From Lanius collurio (taxonomy: Eukaryota; Chordata; Aves; Passeriformes; Laniidae): 64,000 nucleotides of DNA. The stretch is taken from NCBI GenBank assembly GCA_020086605.1, contig JACBWW010000004.1, positions 33,916,047 to 33,980,046 of the forward strand, in the 5' to 3' direction. Of this stretch, positions 23,791 through 34,191 are shown one piece after another (the first letter of the stretch is position 1; the number at the start of each line of letters is the position of its first letter). The position numbers and the translations under genes are program-made. Under the pieces are notes generated by a model. It made no database searches. It saw only the letters and a program-made list of their open reading frames with translations, and was not told where the DNA came from.

Positions 23791-26700
23791 GTCTCCTGCT
23801 GCATCCGCAAGATTGCAGCAGGCGCTGCACAACAGATGCGCTGCGTGGCACAAACAATGTTGGAACCCAAGGCATCTGCCTCCATCCAAACTTGGGGGTA
23901 CTTTTGGGAGTTCCCTGCTGGCCCATGTCCTTGTTCCCTTCCCAGCACAGCATCCTTCTGGGACTCGCTAGATATGGGGTCCTTGTCCTGGGGACCTTCT
24001 CCCCCATTCTGTGTCATACATCAGTGCTCAGTATAATGTGGGAAAGGGAGAAAGTGCACTGCCTTCCCAAGTGATCCAGAAGGCCTAGGAAATGTGAGTC
24101 AGGGACTGACAGCCTGCTATTTCTCCTTAGTACAAAGGCAGCAGCCCCAGTGGCTGCCACAGCTGTCAGTGGGTACTACAGCAGCATCCAGTCTCCAGTT
24201 TCAAAATGTTTGTTGGCTTTTTTTTTTGTGGTGAGCTGTCCCCAGCCATGCTGCTCTGTGGGAGATGAGCCTGGCTCTTCCTATTCATTCCCAGCTCCAG
24301 CAGGGAGTCTTGGGCTCCTGCCTCTTGAGCACTGAGGGCAGGGATTATCTCTGCTGCTCTGGTGGAAGGACTGCTCTCTGATTACAAAAGTGAGGATTAG
24401 GGACACTTATGTTTCCAGCCTCAGACTCATAAGCATGACTGTGGCCAACACACTTCTCTCCTGTGGAGTTTCCTTTGAAAAAGGAGGTAATGGCAGTGGC
24501 CAAGGGCATGCTACTGATGGAGGCGATGGGTGATAAGGAGCTATACGCATACCTTAAACTCGGATTTCTGAGGGCAGTTTGGCAGTCTGCCTGGCACTTC
24601 TGCCAGCCCCTCTCTGCCCAGAGAAGCAGCCTCCTTCCCTGCATGCATTGTCCCATCCACCCCCACTGTGCCTCTCTTTCATGGTCTTCAACCTCCAGCT
24701 CCTGCCCAGCGCTAACAGCGAGGATCTGTAGCAGGTGTAAGGTACACCCACTTGTCCTGGCCTCCCTAGGGACCAGGTGTACGTGCAGCTGGGAGGAGGG
24801 GATCTGCTCTACTTCAGTGCCCAGACCCCAGCATGCTGGCACTTGCCCCACATCTCAACAGGGAAGGCTGTCAGTAACCATAGCAATAAGAGTCTTCCAG
24901 CTGCCCCGGTGTCAAATACACAGTGGGGAAAAGAAGCAGTCCCACTATGTGATCACTCTGATGAGGAGTGTTGGGAAAGGGGCAGTGTACCTTTGGGGCA
25001 AAGTCCTACCCTTCTCTCCAAAGGGTGTTGGCATCCCCTCTTTCTCCTTTTCTGTTAGGTGCTGGAGGTTTGGAGGTCTGTCTGCCCTCCTGTGGGATGG
25101 AAGTACACCTGGAGGTGTAGGCACCAGGTGCATGTGTGCAGGCTGGAGAAAGCCATGCAAACTCAGCCCCAGCTTAGCAGAGCTGGGGTGACAGCAGTGT
25201 GGCCCTGTTAATGATTACCTGCCACACACCTCAACTCGGAAAAGGTCATTCCTGTCCTATGCATGGCTGTATCCCTGCACTGGCACTGCCGCAACATCCA
25301 GTACCAGTTCCTCAAGGACCAGGTTTTGACCAGAGATGGAAAATGCAGAGCTGACATGCCATGAATTAGCTTGTGACAGTTTTAGAGGTAAAAAGCTCAA
25401 GTTAACCAATTGCAGGGAAATGCATCTGGGTTGGTCACATTCCCTCTTTTTCCTCCTTTCCTCGGTATGAGGCCCCTTTCTGCAAACACAGCCTTCTGCT
25501 GCTTGTTTGAGCTGGGGAAGGAGCCATTTCCCCCACTTCCCTCAGAAAGAGCCCAAAGGGACCAAGCGCAGCCACTGCTGAGAGTGATGTGCACCAATGC
25601 ATCTCTGCTGTCTCACACAGCCAGGACTTGTCTCTTGGTCCTATGGAAGGAATGAAAATTTGCACAGGGCTTCACCATACCTTATGCTGCTGTGCCCTGG
25701 GGACTCCAGCGAGATCTTCAGCTCCTTGCCAGAAATAGCTGAAGAGAAGCAGCAGTGCTCACTCCACACGTAATTCTTTAACCATTCTACAGTCCCTGGT
25801 TTTGCTCATCACTGTCCCATACTTGAGACATGCAAACCTGATGCACACCTAGATCTTTCTCCTTTTTTACATTGAAGTTTGTCTCAGTGGCTTTCTTCAG
25901 CTTTCCTTTAAAGGCCCAGCAAAAGGAGGAGGCTATTGGCTTTGCCACCTGCCCAGCTATCAGGATCCATTTCTGCATCCTGGGCTCAAATGTACAGCCT
26001 GGCATCTCCAGATCCCTCACCACACAGCAGTACCTGTTGCTGTGTGTACAGCAGGAAGGGGAGATGACCTGTTCCCACATTTGCCAGCTCTCCTCAAAAC
26101 CTCTGCAGATGTTTAGGAAACTGCTGGCTGAGTGGGAATTAAATGTGGCAATCTCTTGGAAAGTGATTCCTGTTTTTGAAGCAGCTCATAAAAAACAGCC
26201 ACCCCACTGCCCTGCCCTGCAACCCCACCTGTGGCAGCACTGCTTTCAGCAGACTTCTTCCAGGGTAAGAGGTGGAAAAATAGCTCCATTCCCCACCACA
26301 GCCCCGTTTTTCTGGCATGACACTCTCCTCTCTGGTTGCTAACTCCAAAAGGGAATTGACTCGTCTGCTGCCTTGCTCACATCCCAAGAAAAGGTGGTGG
26401 ATGGAGGGAAGGGAGCATTCACATCCGCAAAGTCCTTTTCATCCCCCACCAGCAGTCTGATACCACTGTTTGGTCAAAGAAAGGCTGCCACATGGCTGAG
26501 CTGGGGACAGGCAGGCAGGTCACAAGGGGTGTAACTGGGGAGACGCTTGGGACAGCATGTAAGTGATGTGCTGCTCTGGGTGCTGAGTAATTACCCCCTC
26601 CCTGGTAACTTCCCATGAGGGGCAGAGCAATCAGAGAAGGGTGTAAAGGGCAGAGATCATGAAAGATCGTTCATTGAGGCCAGAGCCCTTGATGGAGAAG

Positions 26701-26879
26701 GAGGCATCCATGGACATGGCGGAGACACGCGGTGGTTCCGTACAGTCCACCGAGCCCCAGGGGTGCCCCCGGAGCCAGCTTCCAGCGAAAGTCAGAGCAG
26801 CAGCCCTCAGGGGAGACCCTGCCCGGCTGTTCAGCTGTGCACCCTTCGGGCACTCGGTGATGCTGGGGTGCGTGGTCAG
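23791..26879. other. DGKZ-MDK intergenic region, no gene seen
   Basis: About 3.1 kb lies between the DGKZ poly(A) site and the MDK promoter island. Open frames up to 242 codons occur on both strands, but none has recognisable domains or splice context. Some of this is probably MDK upstream regulatory sequence. Confidence 0.6.
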
Positions 26880-27263
26880 CTGAACCCCCACAGCTTCCCC
26901 GGTACGGCGCCGCGGGTGCAGGTTGGAGAGCACCGCAGGAAGATGAGAGGAGACAAGGGACAGGGGCCGTGTCCCGCGGAACCTGACGCCCCTCGGGCCC
27001 AGCTCATTCCCGGCCGAGGGGCCCGCCGCCGGCCCGCGCTGCCCCCGCCCCGCCGGCCGAGGGGCCAGCCTGCCCCCGGGCCGCCCCTCCGCCGCCCTGC
27101 CTTTGTGCCTGCCGGGGGGCAGAGGAGGAGCTTGTGAAATGTTTTGGGCTAAAAACCCACCTTTTTGCTGCCAGCCGAGCCCGACGTCAGGGGCCGCTGT
27201 GCGCCGCGCGGGGCTCCGCACGCGGCCGCCACACAAAGGCAGCAGCTCCGCACCGCTCCGCAG
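26880..27263 (+). promoter_or_regulatory. MDK: MDK CpG-island promoter and exon 1
   Basis: The sequence turns sharply GC- and CpG-rich, with GC boxes (CCCCGCCCCGCC near 27044). A TATA-like CTAAAAACC occurs near 27148. A CRE-like GACGTCA sits at 27183-27189. A perfect donor CCGCAG|GTGAGT ends a noncoding exon at 27263. Midkine genes typically have a noncoding first exon spliced to the exon with the start codon, which fits. The exact transcription start is not visible. Confidence 0.65.
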
Positions 27264-30200
27264 GTGAGTGCGGCCCCCCGCCCACAGGTCTCGGGTCGGA
27301 CCCCCACCCCAGGGCCCCGTGCACAGCGGCACCGCCCGCCCGATGCCACGGCGATGGGCGCCCCGGGCGAGGCGCGGGGCGACCTCCCGTCACCTGGGGA
27401 GGCGGCAGTCACCCAGGGTGAGGGCTCTCCGGAGTGGGAAGGGGCTTTGTCGGGGTGGGGGACAGGCTCTGGCTGGGGAGGAGCTGCAGAAAAGGGCGAT
27501 TGGGGCCGGGGGGCCGGGGGCGGCGACCCCCTCTGTGCGGGCTCGCCTGAGAGGAGCCAGAGAAGAGCCTGGATGTGCAGAAGGATGGAGTTTGGTAGGG
27601 AGTCAGAGTTCCTGGAGAGCAGACGGGTTGAGGCAGTGGCCCGGTATTCTACCCCCCACTCCTCTGGGGAAGCACCGGTTCAAGGAGGACTTAGCGGGTG
27701 GAGATCCTCCGATTGGATCCAGGGGAGCTGCCCTGGAGCGGGGCTCGACCGCCGCCCGCCTCTCCGGAGGGCGAAGGAAAGAGGCTATACGGGGCTCACG
27801 GCACAGCATCTGCCCTGAGGAGGGAGCAGAGGGCAGAGGTGTGGAAGGGTGCTGCCTGCTCCCCTCTCTGCCCCTACTGCAGGGGCAGAACTCTTTTCCC
27901 TTGGAGCATCTTCTCCTCCCTGCGAGGGGAAGGTGAAGCCGCCTGCCGGAAAGCCCCATAGCCCCCGGCTCTGCTTCTCTCAGCACCTCTAGGAAAGCCT
28001 GCCGGTGGTGCTAACGCCTTGACTCACGGGCACATGCTCGGTTTCCCCTTTCCTGGCAGCAGGCAACTTCCTGCTGTCGCGGTGCTTGGCACTCCAGGCC
28101 ACGGGCTTCCCGAGCGCCGGGCTCCTCGAAACCGGGCTCCCTGCCCGGAGGCTGGGAAGCAGCTCAGCCCGCAGAGACAGCAGTCCTGCGCCCACCACTG
28201 CCAGAGCCAGCTGCAATTTGAGCCGAGCAAAGCCGAGCCGAGAGGTCCCACTACTGGAAAGAAAAGGGGCTGTAAGGGGAGTGCCAGCCACCGCCCTGTT
28301 CTCAGGAGCGCAAGGGGACACCATTGAGGGGTCAGGAACTGGGGAAGACCTGTGGCCCGCATTAGGAGAAGTCGGTGGCACTGCCTGAATGGTGTCCAAA
28401 AAGAGGTCGAAGCTTTCCCGTTGCAATAGTCGGTATTTGAGCTCTCCTTCGCCTTCATCAGGTGATTTTATTTTTCTTTTTAAAGCTGACCCTAGATTAT
28501 AAAAACCCAGGGCAGCTAGAGGAGGGGTAATGGAGAACAGGGACTGCCAAGATGTGGTCAGGCTCCAGGCTGCTCTGTTCATGCAAGCCCATTCCTGGGA
28601 GAGAAAAATGCTATGTGAGAGCCAGCCAGCATCTGAGGAGGAGAGAAGCCAGGGCTTCACAGGGATGCAGGAGGAGCACGGCTGTGCAAGCATTGCCTGA
28701 AGGTGCTGTCAGCCCAGCCAGGAACAGCTCATTTGCCCGACTGTTTGGAAAACTTCACTCCCTTTCCCTTATGAATGCTTTAGGATGAGCCATGACTGAA
28801 GGTCCCTGCAGACCTTTTCCTGGGGAATGTGATGTGCTGGGCCGAGCCTGGGAGCAGATTCAGGGGTCCCTGGGGCTGTAGCTGGTCAGCCACTCAGAGG
28901 GCATCCTTCTCACATCTCTGTGTACACAAGGGCAGGGCCCCACTGCACCCATGGCAAACAGAGGGAGTTCATGCCTGGAGGTGAGGCAGGGGTGAGCACA
29001 GCAGCTGGGGTTATCTGCCCTGGGGGCTTGAAGGCCATGTCAGAAGAGCCTGAGCAGAAAGTGCTAGGCTGGGAGGTAGGTGCAAGGAGCACAGGGAAAT
29101 GCTCTGCAGCAAAGGATGGGAGAAGTTTACAGAGCACTTGAAACCAAGGGGAGGCTGTGAATAATGTGGATGTCAGAGGTGCTGCCCTGTAAGGCTGCTG
29201 CAGAAAGTGGGACAGCCATATCTGTAAGTCAGCTCAGCTCCAGCCTTGTCATCTGTAACCAGCCCATCTGGGCTGAGCCCTTGTCTCCTTTGAAGGCAGA
29301 TGGGTGGGAACAGAGCTGAGCTGTGCTGTGCTCGGCAGGATGGCTCCCAGCCGGGCTGGGTGAGGGGAAAAGCAGATCTCACCCCCACCACTGTGCCCTC
29401 AGCCAGCCAGTCTCTGTAATTCCCTGTGACAGTTCAATGCAGAGCGAAGCCGGCAGCTTGGCGGCGGATGCATGAAAGGTGAGCGCACTGGAGCCTGAAT
29501 AATGTGGGATGCTGCTCTCTCTGGCATGCTGCCCAGGGAGCACAGGGGAGGGAGCAAACACTGACCCCAGGCTCGTCCCTGCATTGATGGTCCCCTGGGG
29601 CCTGCAGTTCATCCTGTCCTCTACAGCGCAGTTCTGCAAAGCCCATCACAGAGGTCCTATGTAGTTTCTGGATGGCTGCTGCCACACAGATATGGGTGGC
29701 ATCTTTAAAGGCTTTGGGGGACCAGGGAAAGGATCTCCAGATTTGGGACCTCCATTCCACAGAGTCTCATGGTGGCAGCCAGGGGAGAGCTGTCACATGG
29801 TCCAAGGCCACCAGGGCAGGGGGACAGGGCATGGTCCCCAGAGCTGAATTCTTATGTGTATGCACCCTTGTCCCCAACCTGCTCCCAGATGTGTGCACTC
29901 CTGCACACCCCCTGCATGCACAGGTGGTGTGGGCAGTGGGCTCAGCACTCCTGCTCCATCCCTCCAGTGAGCTCCCACACTGTGGATACTTTTTTTTGGT
30001 GTTTAATCCACTGATTTAACTCTCAGACCCCTTATGGCAGCAGGTTTGTTTTTTCTGGGCTTTTTTCCTTCTCCCTGGCATCCTTACTGGAGTAAGGTAC
30101 TATGGGAGCTGTGGTCCCTAGCCCCAATGCTCTTTGGTGTGGGGCAGAAGCCTGCTGGGTTATGGCTAAAGAATCCACAGAGAAATATGGGGTGTAAGGG

Positions 30201-30576
30201 CTGGCAACTGGCAGCCAGCTGTAGGGCCTTCCCCAGATGCTGCGTGGGCTGCGGGGGTCCCCATGGAGAACATTTTAACCACATGCAGGGCAATGAGGGG
30301 ACGGCAGAGGTGGGAACAGTCTCGCAACCCTGCAGCTCCCTGGTGGAAGGCAGTTGTTGAGGTACACAATTAACCTTCCTGTTGCAATTAATAAACATAT
30401 TCCACTGGATGGTAACAAGCAGGGCACAGGGGTGTACACACACACGTAGGGTGTGTGCAATGGAGGCAGCTGCTGTCTTACTCCCACACAGGCTGCCTGC
30501 AGCCCACCATGCCCCTCCCTTGACACCACATTGCACCCCATCCTCCAACCCACCTCACCCTCTCCTTCCTCCACAG
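27264..30576 (+). other. MDK: MDK intron 1
   Basis: This 3.3-kb intron runs from the GTGAGT donor to the CTCCACAG acceptor at 30576. The first 1.1 kb remains GC-rich. A possible alternative first-exon donor (GAAAG|GTGAGC) lies at about 29478. Short open frames are unsupported. Confidence 0.6.
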
Positions 30577-30581
30577 GCAAG

Positions 30582-30660
30582 ATGCAGGTCCGGGGCCTCC
30601 TCCTCCTCCTGGCGCTGATCCTGGTGGCTGCCGCTGCTGAGGCTGGCAAGAACAAGAAAG
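30582..30660 (+). CDS. MDK: MDK coding exon 1 (signal peptide)
   Basis: The exon starts at 30577 after CTCCACAG. The ATG is at 30582 in context GCAAGATGC. It encodes the signal peptide and GKNKK, ending in phase 1 at AAG|GTATGG. Confidence 0.96.
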
Positions 30661-31639
30661 GTATGGGGCAGCCTGGGGCAGGGGCCCAGTGGGGCAGGGG
30701 CCAGAGTGGGGTATGCTCCCCTGTGCCTTCAGAGAGCACTCACTCCACTTTTCCATGCAGAAAAGGCAAAGAAGGATGGCTCCAAGTGCGAGGACTGGCG
30801 CTGGGGACCCTGTGTTCCCAACAGTAAGGACTGTGGCCTGGGATACCGTGAGGGAACTTGCAAAGATGAGAGTAAGAAGCTCAAGTGCAAGATCCCCTGC
30901 AACTGGAAGAAGAAATTTGGAGGTGGGTACATGGAGGTGGGATGGTTGAGGACCACCCTGTGCTGGGTGACCAGGGCTAGTGTCCCGCCAGGTCCTGGCC
31001 ACTTCTGATGCCTCTCCCCTCTCATCCAGCCGACTGCAAGTACAAGTTTGAGAGCTGGGGAGGTTGCAGTGCTCAGACAGGCCTGAAGACTCGCTCCGGA
31101 ATCCTGAAGAAAGCCCTGTACAATGCCCAGTGTGAGGAGATTGTCTATGTGACCAAGCCCTGCTCTTCCAAGATCAAGTCGAAGTCCAAAGGTCAGTTCC
31201 CACCACTCCTGTCCCCAGAAGGGTCCTGTTGCAACCCTGGGCAGGGGTTTTTAGGGGTACCTTGGCCTGCTGGGGTTATGTTTTGCTAGTGATGTGGGGG
31301 ATTACATAGGATGCTCTTTCCTTTGCACTGCCAAGTCAAGCTGCTGGCTAGGTGGGATGCAGGTGCTACTAGGAAAAACCTTGGTCCCCCCACAAACCAC
31401 TGCCATCTTTGGTGGGATAGGGATTCCCTAGTCTCCTCACTTGGACTGGTGAAAAATGTGGTTTGGTATGGTGGGAGGCTGCCTGCAGGGATGCAGCCAC
31501 TGCGCCGTGCCCAGGCAACCATGCTGGCTACGTTTCTACCACAGCAGTGTCTGGGGCACCATGATCTGCCAGCAGATGCACTCACTCTTGTGTCCTGTGC
31601 TTCTTGAATGCAGCAAAGAAGGGCAAGGGGAAGGACTAG
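30582..31639 (+). CDS. MDK: Midkine (heparin-binding growth factor)
   Basis: A secreted, retinoic-acid-inducible heparin-binding cytokine that promotes neurite outgrowth and survival through glycosaminoglycan-bearing receptors. Four coding exons, 30582-30660, 30761-30922, 31030-31191 and 31614-31639, join in phase to 142 residues, the usual midkine length. Residues 1-21 ([20 protein letters not shown] and A) form the signal peptide. Ten cysteines follow, six in the N-domain (SKCEDW, GPCVP, KDCGL, GTCKD, LKCKI, IPCNW) and four in the C-domain (ADCKY, GGCSA, AQCEE, KPCSS), fitting the five disulfides of the family. The basic tail ends AKKGKGKD, as in vertebrate midkines and unlike the longer pleiotrophin tail. 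The start is the only ATG in the exon beginning at 30577. Nothing is missing. Confidence 0.98.
30761..30922 (+). CDS. MDK: MDK coding exon 2 (N-domain)
   Basis: This 162-nt phase 1-1 exon encodes [18 protein letters not shown] to CNWKKKFG, the complete N-terminal thrombospondin-like beta-sheet domain with six cysteines. Confidence 0.96.
31030..31191 (+). CDS. MDK: MDK coding exon 3 (C-domain)
   Basis: This 162-nt phase 1-1 exon encodes [18 protein letters not shown] to SKIKSKSK, the heparin-binding C-domain with its basic cluster ([13 protein letters not shown]). Confidence 0.96.
31614..31639 (+). CDS. MDK: MDK terminal coding exon
   Basis: After GAATGCAG, the exon encodes AKKGKGKD and TAG at 31637-31639. 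The basic tail is diagnostic of midkine. Confidence 0.96.
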
Positions 31640-32340
31640 AGCAGGAAGCCAGCGTCCTCATCGGTCCCTCAACATGGTGCGTACAGGACTGGATGTCCAG
31701 CTGCAGCTGGCCCACACTACAGTAGTCTTCCTCCTCCTCTCCTTACTCCTTTCCATGACCTCCTCTTTCACTGAGATGCCTTGTTTTAATCATTAGTGTT
31801 GTAGAGAGCAAACCCACCCATCCTGCAGGATAGGCTGCCTCCATCCTTGCTGCCCCATGGCCACTGCCAGTGCATCCTGCTCACCTCCCCTCAGCTGGTG
31901 TTGGGGTTCACTGGGATGTGCTCAGAGAGCTGGGATGGAACACACATTTTTTCACCCTCCAGCACAAATGAGTTGCCTTCAGCGCATCCATTTGCAAGCC
32001 CAGGAGCCTCCTTGCTCCTCCACCAAGTACCCTAAATGCCAGAGGGAAGGGTGTATTGAATGCCCGAGTAACCCCATCACTCAAGCTTCTCACTCGAAGA
32101 CTGCTATCAGGTCAGGGGGTTTATTCCAGCATCCCTTTGGCTGGGGCATGACTTACTGCAGCAGTTGAGGAAAACACCACCCTGAGAAGCGACTGCATCT
32201 CCTCTCTGTCACTTCTAACCTTGTGTGTCCATGCTGGAGCTGCAGCCTTTGCCATGCCAACACCAGTGCTGGGTGGGAGCTCTCACTCTTTGGGAAAATG
32301 TTTTTTTTTCTTTTCCAATAAAAATCTTTTTTAAAAAAGT
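31640..32340 (+). other. MDK: MDK 3'UTR
   Basis: About 0.7 kb without coding signal, ending at the AATAAA at 32317-32322, followed by a T/A-rich stretch. Confidence 0.8.
32317..32322 (+). terminator. MDK: MDK poly(A) signal AATAAA
   Basis: The first canonical hexamer after the stop codon. T-rich flanks lie on both sides. Confidence 0.85.
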
Positions 32341-32659
32341 ATCAGAACCCACCTGTTGTCCCCACAAGGTGCTGCTGTGCTGGAAACCCCAGCAAACCCC
32401 CGTTTTGCTGACCCCACTGGCATCAGCAGTGAAGTTACCATGCAGCTGGCAGTGGTGGCCTGGGTGCCACATGCACATGGTCCTGGACAAAGCACATGGG
32501 TCAGACCTCACAGCCTCTTTGCAACAACGCTTCAGGCTGCTCCCCCCTTAATCTTAGCAGAAGGGATAGGCTGCAGGAAATGTCACCAGTGGGTGACACT
32601 GGGAAACGGGGAAGGAGCCACCTGGGTGATGACTCATTCATTCCTCACGCCATGGCCAT

Positions 32660-34191
32660 TAGTTTTCTGGTCCAAGGTCTTTATTTGTCTTGGGGTGTGT
32701 TTGGGCTGCAGTTTTAACCATTTAAAAATACCCAGAACCCCACTAGGCATTTTGGGCACCCCTAAAGGCAGTGGTGGAGGGGTTCCCATCTGGGTTGGGA
32801 CAGCCTTTCTTCAGGTTGCACCTTGGCATGAGGATGGGAAGGACACATGGACACGGAGCGTGCCAGTGCTAGAGTGGCCCCATCCCTTGCCTGCACATGG
32901 CTGTGTCCACCAAGGCTTGCACCTGGCTTTGGGAGAAGCTGAGGAGCAGCCCCGGGGTGCTGTGGGTTGCACACGCAGGAGGGCTGGGAGGAGGCTGGAG
33001 ATGCTGGCTGAAGCCCGCATGCTGAGGGCTCTGCCACAACACCCATGACAGCGTTACATCCAGCATTACATCCATTTACAAAGCTCAGCAACCGGCTCCT
33101 TTGGCCTCCCTGGAGAATCCCCCTGCACTCAGGGCAAGAGCAGGGCTGGAGGCCACTGCCATCCTCTCCTGCCTCCAGAGCCACACATCAGGCCCCCCAT
33201 ACCCATCATGGGGAGAGTAGGGACCTGCTCATGGCCCAGGTGAGACATGGGGTACCTTGGCCACATTGCAGACCCTCTTCCCACCTTCCTCTGAGACCCT
33301 CACGTCACCCCAATCCCTCCCAAGAACAGTTATTTTCATGGTCACTGCTGCCCACTTCTCAGGGATTCCATTCCCAGGGCTATGGAGCCAAGTCCTGCAC
33401 CACACCACTGCTTTTCTTTGCAGTTTTAGTTTCCATCATTGCTGGAGGTGACTGGGTTTCACACTCCTCACCCAGGAGTGAAATGCTTGGTTTGTCTGTC
33501 TGTCCAGCAAATCGCTGTCTGAGAGCAGAAAGGGCATGAAGGGGAGAGCAGAGCCAGAGCCCAGGGAAAAAATTCTGCCCCAAATTCCTAGGTGAGGATG
33601 TCCAGTGACATTCTCAAGGGAAAGGAAGCAGATTGCCACATCTGTTAGGGTCCAATCTTGACTGCCTTCACAGGGGGCCTGGCTGGGCCAGCAGGACTCC
33701 CCATTAGCATGCCTGAGCCAGCCTGGTCCAAGATGTCTAGCAAAGGTTTGACCCTGGTTTCTTTTCATTTCTTGGGTAATAAACACTTTAGAAGCCAATG
33801 GAAAGCATCCAGAATTAGCCCGTCTGCATGCAGACAAGCTCTGATGCTCTGGAGATGGGGAAAAAGGTACATCCAGTCTTAGGAGAACACTGATGCCATT
33901 TGGCTGATCTCAAGAGCATGGAGCTGGGAAGGGCTCCTGGTGACCACATCTCCTCCTCTTGCCTCTGGCTTTCCCACTGGCTCCCTGAGCTAGTCCCCAG
34001 GCCCAGGGTGACTGGAAGGACCTGCAGCTCAGAGATGCTTTGGATTTTTGTCAGCATTGGATGAAGGACATCCTCTGCAATCACTGCACAGTCTGCACTG
34101 TTGTGAGTGGGAAGCAGAAGAACCCCCGCTGGCAAAGGAGGCAAAGGGAAGGGTTTCCATAATGTTACTGAAGTGGTCCCTGAGTGCCAGT
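32660..34191 (-). other. CHRM4: Probable CHRM4 3'UTR
   Basis: On the minus strand the only canonical AATAAA between the CHRM4 stop and the MDK 3' end is at 32685-32680. This implies a 3'UTR of about 1.5 kb and leaves roughly 320 bp between the convergent MDK and CHRM4 transcript ends. No ORF here is credible. Confidence 0.55.
32680..32685 (-). terminator. CHRM4: Candidate CHRM4 poly(A) signal
   Basis: TTTATT on the plus strand is AATAAA on the minus strand, correctly placed downstream of CHRM4. It is a single candidate. Downstream GU-rich support is modest. Confidence 0.5.

Noticed and set aside
25787..26080. 97-codon minus frame with EKDLGV resembling a CR1 segment
   Set aside because: The match is six residues only, with no supporting flanking CR1 sequence.
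26874..26888. Inverted GGTCA-GC-TGAACC near the MDK promoter as a retinoic acid element
   Set aside because: The spacing is not DR5 or DR2 and the half-sites are imperfect. MDK is retinoid-inducible, but this sequence alone is not adequate evidence.
26631..27332. 233-codon minus frame upstream of MDK
   Set aside because: It is GC-driven, low in complexity and without splice context or a recognised domain.
30582..31639. Pleiotrophin instead of midkine
   Set aside because: The short AKKGKGKD tail and the gene neighbourhood are those of midkine.
33778..33783. Plus-strand AATAAA
   Set aside because: It lies 1.4 kb past the MDK poly(A) site on the wrong strand for CHRM4, so no gene uses it.
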